Positions 58,280 through 64,000 of a DNA stretch of 64,000 nt are shown here, in pieces. The translations under genes were made by a program, and so were the position numbers. Under the pieces are notes generated by a model. It searched no databases, was not told where the DNA came from, and was given only the letters and a program-made list of their open reading frames with translations. Numbering within the stretch: position 1 is the stretch's first letter; the number at the start of each line of letters is the position of its first letter. This stretch comes from Sanderia malayensis (Eukaryota > Cnidaria > Scyphozoa > Semaeostomeae > Pelagiidae): positions 2,098,743 to 2,162,742 of the forward strand of contig RQOL01000374.1 of the NCBI GenBank assembly GCA_013076295.1, in the 5' to 3' direction.

Positions 58280-58691
58280 ACTATTCTCACTGAGGGCACA
58301 TTCGTTCAAACGAGAACTAAGATTATTTGACCACTTTTATATCCCTGTGGCGCTGCACGCAGCGGTGGCCTGGCCGAGATGACTGATGATGCGTGGCTTT
58401 ATAGCGGTGGGCATCCACATACCACGCCCTTTTCAGTCTTCACTAGCTTCAAGCATTACTATACCGAAATTTCCCCACCCACCTCCCGCAGCAACGGCAC
58501 TGTAGCCAATTCTATAGACAGTATGGGCCACAGTGCAACGTACTGTGTATATTTGATGTACTCTTGCACTGACTCTGCTGTGGTACATTTTGACCTTGTT
58601 CAAGTAAAATTACTTGATGACCTGCATTCTTCACTCAAAGTATACACTTTCGAGATAGTCATGCTAATCCATAACCTTTTACGTGTTATTT

Positions 58692-58882
58692 TAGCGCAAT
58701 GAAGCTGGCAGTAGCAGTGCCATGAGATTTTTCGTGTTCAAGAACTGTATGAGTTTCATGCTGCAGAACAATATACACATGTTAAAGTTGGTCACGAATC
58801 GCCATACTAAAATTGCAAAATATATGGCTGATATTCACCCCGCAATTAACCACTGCTTTTACCTTTGGCATCTGGCAAAAAG
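58692..58882 (+). pseudogene. Kolobok-type transposase fragment of the second TTAA element
   Basis: The plus-strand frame reads NEAGSSSAMRFFVFKNCMSF, LVTNRHTKIAKYMADIHP and FYLWHLAK, the same block as NEVGGSTHMEL, IVTDRHGGVKKYM and FDVFHVPK in the first Kolobok. The catalytic Asp of TDRH has become Asn (TNRH). A donor-like GTAAGA follows. Confidence 0.7.
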
Positions 58883-59624
58883 TAAGATCTGAACCATGTG
58901 CTAATGCTATTAGCTACGCTTACACCTTACACCTTACAGACTTACACCTTGAATTCTAAAAGGTCAAGACAGTTACATGAAAAATTTTTACATTTTTCAA
59001 AATTTTAAGACATCTTTTAAATGAGAGAGAATTTGCGCGGCTTTGAGTGAAAGAAATTATAATTCTTGGCGTCTTAATTACGCCACTTCGATAAATTTTT
59101 GTGAACATTTTTTAAGGGACCTCTTCGCAGTTTTCTTTTAATATTATTGAAAAACAACATGATATAGTTTAAATTATGTTTTTAATTGAAAATTTATGAA
59201 ATTTTGAGTATATTTCTGCTAAAGAAATTCGCTATTGAAACCCGTTTTGTAGTTTTACATTGCTATGTAAATTTTCTTGCTCAGGCCTAGGGCCACTTCT
59301 GGACGCCATTTTTGATCAGGCGTTCGAATACTTTTAATACCTAAGTGTATGAGTAAATTCATTTTTGTCTCTCAGATTACATACATGACACCTTTCAGAC
59401 TATGGAAGAGGCTTTGCAAAATCCGGAAAATTTGCAGATTGCTGCCTCACAATTAAAAAGGCAAACACCACAACATATGGATTCCATGTTGCCAAAACAA
59501 CCACGGCAAGTAAGCAATGCAACAATGGCTACATAAACAGTCACTTGAAGGTCTTGTTGATACTCTTCTTTACCCGTTCCAATTGTGGGCCTGATTTTTT
59601 GTAGAAGAGTCTCGATAAAGACCA

Positions 59625-60890
59625 ATGTTCAACAAACTTGGATTTAAAATCACTATCAAGACAAATCTAAAAATTGTGGATTACCTGGATGTCACACTAA
59701 ATCTGAAAAATGGATCATATTCACTGTACAGAAAGCCGAATGATCAACCGCTCCATGTCAACGCCAAATCCAACCACCCACCTACAATTATTAAGCACCT
59801 CCCTGCAGCCATCAACAAAAGATTGAACAAAATCTCCAGCAGCAAAGAAAAATTTGAAGCAGCGAAACCTATGTACCAACAAGCCCTACGATCAAGCAGT
59901 CACCATGATCAACTATCCTACGACGAACCAGAGCCGCGCAGAGAAAAGAAAAGAAACAAAAAAAGGATCATAATTTGGTTCAGTCCACCGTTTAGCAAAA
60001 ACGGCGAAACAAATGTCGGAAAGATCTTCCTCAGACTGGTCCGAAAGCATTTTCCAGCCATCCACAAGCTTCATAAAACCTTCAATAAAAATACCATTAA
60101 GGTCAGCTACGGCTGTATGAGTAACATGAAGACGCTCATAAAGAAGCACAACAACAAGATCCTGTGCAACAGCATTGCCATGCCAAAAAACGATTGATGC
60201 AACTGCAGAAATAAAAACAACTGCCCATTGGAAAACCGATGCCAAACACAAAGTGTTATCTACAATGTGCATGTACCATCAGCCAACAACCAGAACGGAA
60301 AAAACTACGTAGGACTAACAGAAGAACCTTTTAAGAAACGTTATCACGCACATCATACTTCATTTAAAGACAGAAGATACGAGAAGAGCACAGAACTGTC
60401 TAAGCATATATGGAAGCTGAACGATCGGAATGAGAAACATGAGATCAAATCGTCGATAACTGCAAAGGCACAGGCATATAGCAAGAAATCAAAGAAATGC
60501 AACCTTTGTTTAACCGAGAAACTGAAGATCGCAAAAGCAAGCACGGCAGGCCTTTTAAATAAAAGATCGGAGATGGTGTCGAAATGCCGACATGAAAACA
60601 AATTTTATATTTTGAACTTTAAAGATATTACGTAATCTATGCATTTGTCACAAGAAACGAGTAGGACTCCATCGACATTTGATATGTAATTTCTAACTCG
60701 ACCATCGATACGGTTTATTTTAGTATTGTATACCTTTCGTTATTATACTTTGCTGTCTGACGATTGCATAAAAAGCAACTCTGAGTAGCAGCATAGCTTG
60801 TTTGTCTTTATTGAATAAATTCTATTTTGTTTAGCTCTGCCGGTACGGTTTTGAGCACTTTATTTGCACTCGAGACAGCAAAGAATTATT
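59625..60890 (+). pseudogene. Penelope-like retroelement, 3' part (RT tail plus GIY-YIG endonuclease)
   Basis: The frame from 59,625 starts inside the post-catalytic RT/thumb region (VDYLDVTLNLKNGSYSLYRK, KSNHPPTIIKHLPAAINKRL). A TGA at 60,195-60,197 is the only break. The same frame goes on through the linker CxCx5Cx4-5C cluster (CNCRNKNNCPLENRC) and the GIY-YIG endonuclease (NGKNYVGLTEEPFKKRYHAH, STELSKHIWKLND) to 60,635. The 3' untranslated part extends to about 60,890. The RT catalytic core is missing: a 5'-truncated insertion, typical of target-primed reverse transcription. The cluster and GIY-YIG domain are diagnostic of endonuclease-bearing Penelope-like elements. Confidence 0.9.
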
Positions 60891-61057
60891 TCTAATAGGT
60901 AAATTACAGTCCTAAAAGTTGACCACGAAAAAGTGGCACATGTTGCCTCGTATCTCAAAAACTACTGGTCATATCAAAAAATATAAACGGATTAGGAATC
61001 AGCGCGTTCTAATCTATAGTTTTAGCCAATAAAAGATAAGGTGTAGGGGCACTTTAA

Positions 61058-61277
61058 TTGATAGAGTTGAAATGAAGTATGAATGATTCAAATCAATCAT
61101 ATGTTTTGACTGTGCTGCAATGTCAAAAACAACTGTCTGTTTAGAAGCATTTAGAGCAGCTGTCTGTGGAAAATATTCAACATCCTTAAAGTACAGAATA
61201 TCATTTTGAATGATAGGTTGACAGAATAAGTCCACGTTTTCACTTGGACATTCTATGTAGCTTGTTTTGATGCTCAT
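61058..61277 (-). pseudogene. Polinton major capsid protein, N-terminal piece
   Basis: An ATG at 61,277 opens a frame (IKTSYIECPSENVDLFC, VEYFPQTAALNA, HMIDLNHSYFIS) that runs into the TTAA insert. The remainder of the gene resumes at 51,747 on the far side. The start codon overlaps the stop of the pX-like gene by 4 bp (ATGA). Confidence 0.7.
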
Positions 61278-61810
61278 TTTCTTGCGAGACTATTCTTCAA
61301 CGGCTTCCTCAGTAAAATCTTCTTCTTGTTATTCCTACTCTGTGAGCGTCTTCCATTATGCGAGACCTTCTCCCTTTTTAGGGCTTTATTTGTCACGAAT
61401 ATTCTGTTCATGGTATTAACAAGCTTCTCCGTAGCTTGTTTCTTCACATCATTCAAAACATCCTTATTCATTATATTCACAACCTCATCAGCTGCTTTCC
61501 GCTTGATACCACAAAGGGAGGATTTTGTTGTTTCCTTTGTTACTTTCTTCACATTCTCTCCAGCAGCTATGCGTTTGAGAGCATTCTCTCCATGTTCTTT
61601 GATGACTGGAAGCGCTACCCTCTGAGCAGCTTTTCCTATTTTGGGCACAATAAGTTTCAAAAGATTCTTTTCAATACAGGTGCTGCTCTCTTTATGATTG
61701 TACCAACGCCACGGCCACTCTGTCTGGGATAATAAGATGGAGGTGGAGTGATCTTGTAAACTGGGAATCGTATAATGGTCTGCGGTTTGACTTGTATACT
61801 GGCCGATCAT
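61274..61810 (-). CDS. Basic pX-like minor capsid/core protein of the Polinton
   Basis: A 178-residue intact frame. An aromatic patch (WPWRWYNH) precedes a long Lys/Arg-rich helical region (VPKIGKAAQRVALPVIKEHG, CGIKRKAADEVVNIM) and a very basic C-terminus (RRSQSRNNKKKILLRK). Position just upstream of the capsid gene and composition match the adenovirus pX/pVII-like proteins reported for Polintons and adintoviruses, thought to bind the packaged DNA. Sequence similarity is too weak to be sure. Confidence 0.6.
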   Translation of the reverse strand: MIGQYTSQTADHYTIPSLQDHSTSILLSQTEWPWRWYNHKESSTCIEKNLLKLIVPKIGKAAQRVALPVIKEHGENALKRIAAGENVKKVTKETTKSSLCGIKRKAADEVVNIMNKDVLNDVKKQATEKLVNTMNRIFVTNKALKREKVSHNGRRSQSRNNKKKILLRKPLKNSLARK

Positions 61811-61889
61811 GCATGTTTCCTTCTGAAACGAAGTAAAAACGATGGCTTTGTCTTATAGAACTTTATATGTTGACCCAGTTCATTCAACA

Positions 61890-62844
61890 CTTTTATACAA
61901 ACTCGTTGACGTCGTTGTAAAGTAATGGATAGTAGAACAAGCTCTTAAACTCAACCAACTTCACACTATGCTTGTCGATGGTGAGAGGTGCAGACCATAG
62001 TAATGGTGTGTTAACGTTGCCAACTATATTATAATCTAACAGTGAGCAATATATAAACAAGTTTTTCCTTTTTGCATTAACTTGAAAATCTTCATCACCT
62101 ATTGCATCAGTTGTTCTTTCGATCCCCTTATAACTGTAATTAGATAATGGTTCACTGTCATGTTGACCATCAAGTGGGCATGGGATCTCGTGTCTCTCGC
62201 GTATACATTATTCATACTATCACTATATTCTTCGACGTAATTAACAAAACCGAGGTTGTTGCATAGCTCTTTACCTAAGATCACTCTTTTCACATAGTTT
62301 GGAAATGTAATCTTCACTTTAGAATCAACGATGAAAACTCTGGTAAGTATTCAAATGGTAATACATGTTCTGCAACATGTCTCTTTAAAGCATCTTCCGA
62401 AGAAGCTATGTCTTGGTTTAATATAGACATTATTTCTTGTATCGTCATCTTTTGAACTTCTTCACTGTTAAAGACTCGATAGCCCAGATTGTATAATATA
62501 AAATTACATTCTTTCTTAGCTGCTGCTAGGTTCCATTTGGTAGTATATTCATTGCTATATTTTTGTCTTGGTATTAAATCACTGAATCCAACCTTGTCCG
62601 TTCCAATCCTAAAGATACATGCCATTTTCCAAAAATTTCTGATGGAATTTTTATCAATTTCAATCCTATCACTCAGCTCATATAGCATTTCTACTAAAGC
62701 CACTTCCCATTTCCCATGAAAATGCAATGGTTCTTTAAGCTTTATTGTTGGGTTAAAGTTACTATAAAGTGAACATGTTAAGTAGAAATCGTTGATCATC
62801 TTAACTGAATTGTAAGTCAATCCAGCACTTTTCTTCAAACTCAT
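61890..62844 (-). pseudogene. Penton-like (single jelly-roll) capsid protein of the Polinton
   Basis: The frame from 62,844 has FYLTCSLYSNFNPTIKL, HFHGKWEVALVEMLYELS and a stop at 62,314. A second frame (62,317-62,099: KITFPNYVKRVILGKEL, AHLMVNMTVNHYLI) and a third (about 62,095-61,910: IYCSLLDYNIVGNVNTPLLW) carry the rest. The WEVAL block and the final IVG-x-PLL block are typical of the minor capsid (penton) protein next to the capsid gene in these elements. At least two frame changes disable it. Confidence 0.65.
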
Positions 62845-63094
62845 TAGATATATCCTGTAGTGTTTCCCAATCGTAGATTCTAATGTTGATTGACTTTATG
62901 TTTGAAGTTATAACATCATATGATGGTGGGTTGATAGCTACTTTGTGAATGGTGTCTTTCCTATTATCATCATAAACCACCAATCCCAATAGTGGAATGA
63001 TATCTCCACTTATAAGAAAGTTACAACAAACAGCAAAGACATTGGGATTTATGCTCACATCCTTCAAAAGAATATGCATCCAATCATTCTGCAT
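62801..63094 (-). CDS. Polinton hypothetical protein
   Basis: A 97-codon frame (HILLKDVSINPNVFAVCCNF, SINIRIYDWETLQDISNEF) that overlaps the start of the penton-like gene by 44 bp. It has the same compact minus-strand spacing as its neighbours. The family is not recognised. Confidence 0.45.
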   Translation of the reverse strand: MQNDWMHILLKDVSINPNVFAVCCNFLISGDIIPLLGLVVYDDNRKDTIHKVAINPPSYDVITSNIKSINIRIYDWETLQDISNEFEEKCWIDLQFS

Positions 63095-63158
63095 TTTGTA
63101 ACACCCATTAGTGGCTGAGTTAACGTTAGACTTCTATTGGTTAGTGTTATGTACATTT

Positions 63159-63359
63159 TCAAATTACAGGTCTGATGTTTACGGTAATAGATGTCCCACC
63201 AGTATATTGTTTAGATGAATAAAAGAATGTTGGATTTATAGGATTATCATCACCATCATCCAACTTGATAGATATTTGTTGAAATTGTAGTTTCTCGAAG
63301 GAAGCAAACACTATGTTCTTTGGAGCAATATCGCACATAGGTATCAAGATGTACATCAT
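63159..63359 (-). CDS. Polinton hypothetical protein
   Basis: A 66-codon frame (MCDIAPKNIVFASFEKLQF, NPINPTFFYSSKQYTGG). It may be the C-terminal part of the gene at 63,382-64,000 or of the one at 62,801-63,094 after frame changes. The family is not recognised. Confidence 0.35.
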   Translation of the reverse strand: MMYILIPMCDIAPKNIVFASFEKLQFQQISIKLDDGDDNPINPTFFYSSKQYTGGTSITVNIRPVI

Positions 63360-63381
63360 AAAACGACAGCTTTCTCAACAC

Positions 63382-64000
63382 TCATTTCTTTTCAATTCCG
63401 CAAAGATAGTTGTTTGCTAGAAGACCACATTTCACATTTATAGCTGTATGTGGATATGCATGTACACCATCTTTGATTCTCCTTAAACATTTGATCTTCC
63501 CTCCTGTAACTGAACCCCCATCAGCTTTCTGTTTGTAAATGATCAAATCCCTACCTTGAAGAGGTCGCACTACATCTCCTATTTTATAATTGGATTGATA
63601 CTTAATGTATGACCCATTATGTTCTTTCAACGTATTAGTCAAATCCCCTTCTAATCCAAGGAAACATGCTAGGGGTCTTGAAAATCTAATGAACAACAAA
63701 CTAGTTTGTGGTGTTTTCTCTGGTTCGTAGTATCCTAATGATCTTAAATCATCCTTCATTTCAAACTCTACCTTTCCTTCAATCAAGGAAACTGATAACA
63801 TATTCTTTAACTGATAACCAAAATCAGGAAAATCCAATAACATGTCATTGAATAATCTCTTGAATTCATAATACATGAGAGTGTTATCTCTCGTCTTGAT
63901 AATGTTTTTATCGAGAAAGACATTCTCATAAAAAAATCCATATACTCCCCAGTTTATCATGTTACCCTCTTTATCTGTGATCAAGGCATACTCATTTGAA
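63382..64000 (-). CDS. Polinton hypothetical protein, 5' end outside the window
   Basis: A minus-strand frame open from the window edge to 63,382 (INWGVYGFFYENVF, MLLDFPDFGYQLKNMLSVSL, LLFIRFSRPLACFLGLEG, GGKIKCLRRIKDGVHAYP). Because the frame is open through position 64,000, the true start is unknown. Mixed beta-rich composition and position suggest a further structural protein; no family is recognised. Confidence 0.55.
   Translation of the reverse strand, partial: SNEYALITDKEGNMINWGVYGFFYENVFLDKNIIKTRDNTLMYYEFKRLFNDMLLDFPDFGYQLKNMLSVSLIEGKVEFEMKDDLRSLGYYEPEKTPQTSLLFIRFSRPLACFLGLEGDLTNTLKEHNGSYIKYQSNYKIGDVVRPLQGRDLIIYKQKADGGSVTGGKIKCLRRIKDGVHAYPHTAINVKCGLLANNYLCGIEKK

Larger units (their letters stand above)
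53625..58472. mobile_element. LTR-like element: direct repeats of about 190 bp flanking 4.5 kb without RT
   Basis: 53,625-53,815 and 58,280-58,472 match at roughly 90% in direct orientation (ACTATTCTCACTGAGGGCAC through CATCCACATACCACGCCC to CTATACCGAAATTT). They contain a TTTATAG box. The interior has no recognisable gag, protease, RT or integrase, so it would be a non-autonomous (LARD-type) element or a duplication. No target duplication was identified. Confidence 0.5.
51752..61053. mobile_element. TTAA-flanked THAP/Kolobok-type element inserted in the capsid gene
   Basis: The ends read AGTGGCCCTACACCTTAT on the left and AGTGCCCCTACACCTTAT on the right (reverse strand), with TTAA at 51,748-51,751 and 61,054-61,057. 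Similarity returns about 140 bp inside (CAGTCCTAAAAGTTGA on both sides), giving TIRs of about 150 bp. THAP and transposase fragments on the plus strand fit Kolobok. The element has itself been invaded by an LTR-like element (53,625-58,472) and a Penelope-like element (59,625 to about 60,890). Confidence 0.8.
25795..64000. mobile_element. Polinton/adintovirus-type element, twice interrupted, running off the window
   Basis: Protein-primed-type DNA polymerase B (plus strand) and, on the minus strand, adenain-like protease, double-jelly-roll capsid, basic pX-like, penton-like and three unknown genes together define a Polinton or related integrated virus-like element. The gene order is continuous once the inserts at 28,836-50,467 and 51,752-61,053 are discounted. 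The integrase and packaging ATPase were not seen and may lie beyond 64,000. Neither terminal repeat was identified. The polymerase is heavily broken, so the copy is defective. Confidence 0.85.

Overview
The window is AT-rich eukaryotic DNA with spliced genes (GT-AG introns), THAP, PHD and SWIM-like zinc fingers and many transposon families. It looks like the genome of a marine invertebrate animal: Polinton, Penelope-like, Helentron, Kolobok, KDZ and Harbinger elements occur together there, and several orphan families resemble ones common in cnidarians and other aquatic invertebrates. The species cannot be fixed from sequence alone. I see no convincing host gene; almost everything is mobile DNA, inserted element into element.

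Layout: (1) 1-6.5 kb holds a broken orphan gene, one hypothetical exon, a decayed LINE fragment and an 87-bp duplication. (2) 6.5-17.4 kb is a Helentron (tandem OTU domains, zinc fingers, HUH Rep, helicase, endonuclease, plus a spliced RPA-like gene). It is split at 8805-11402 by a structurally intact two-gene PIF/Harbinger transposon. (3) 17.6-18.8 kb is a THAP-DDE transposase pseudogene fused to a LINE scrap. (4) 18,959-23,309 is a TTAA-flanked Kolobok-type transposon with a THAP transposase on the minus strand and a P2RX7_C-like gene on the plus strand. (5) 23.3-25.8 kb is repeat-rich and non-coding.

(6) From about 25.8 kb to the window end runs a Polinton/adintovirus-type element: DNA polymerase B on the plus strand, then adenain-like protease, major capsid, basic pX-like, penton-like and unknown genes on the minus strand. 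It has been broken twice. A 21.6-kb TIR transposon (28,836-50,467, 9-bp target duplication) sits inside the protease gene. A TTAA-flanked THAP/Kolobok-type element (51,752-61,053) sits inside the capsid gene and itself holds an LTR-like repeat pair, a piggyBac fragment and a Penelope-like 3' end.

(7) The 21.6-kb element is the centrepiece. It carries a DUF6589-type gene (29.0-31.2 kb, resuming at 46.9-48.0 kb) and a RecQ-like helicase (48.2-50.3 kb), a layout that resembles what I know as the AcademH lineage. The intron splitting the DUF6589 gene contains a second, about 15.3-kb element with inverted ends (31,454-46,735). That inner element encodes a multi-exon KDZ/HMGXB3-type transposase and, convergently, an OTU/vertnin-like plus PHD-like protein with an acidic GEGE tract. 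An intron of the KDZ gene holds twenty 188-bp tandem repeats with a higher-order period and a TA-flanked MITE. The two KDZ-element genes each carry a sense-oriented tRNA-like sequence in an intron.

All family names are recognised by eye. Exon borders come from splice consensus and reading-frame continuity. Nothing was searched against a database.
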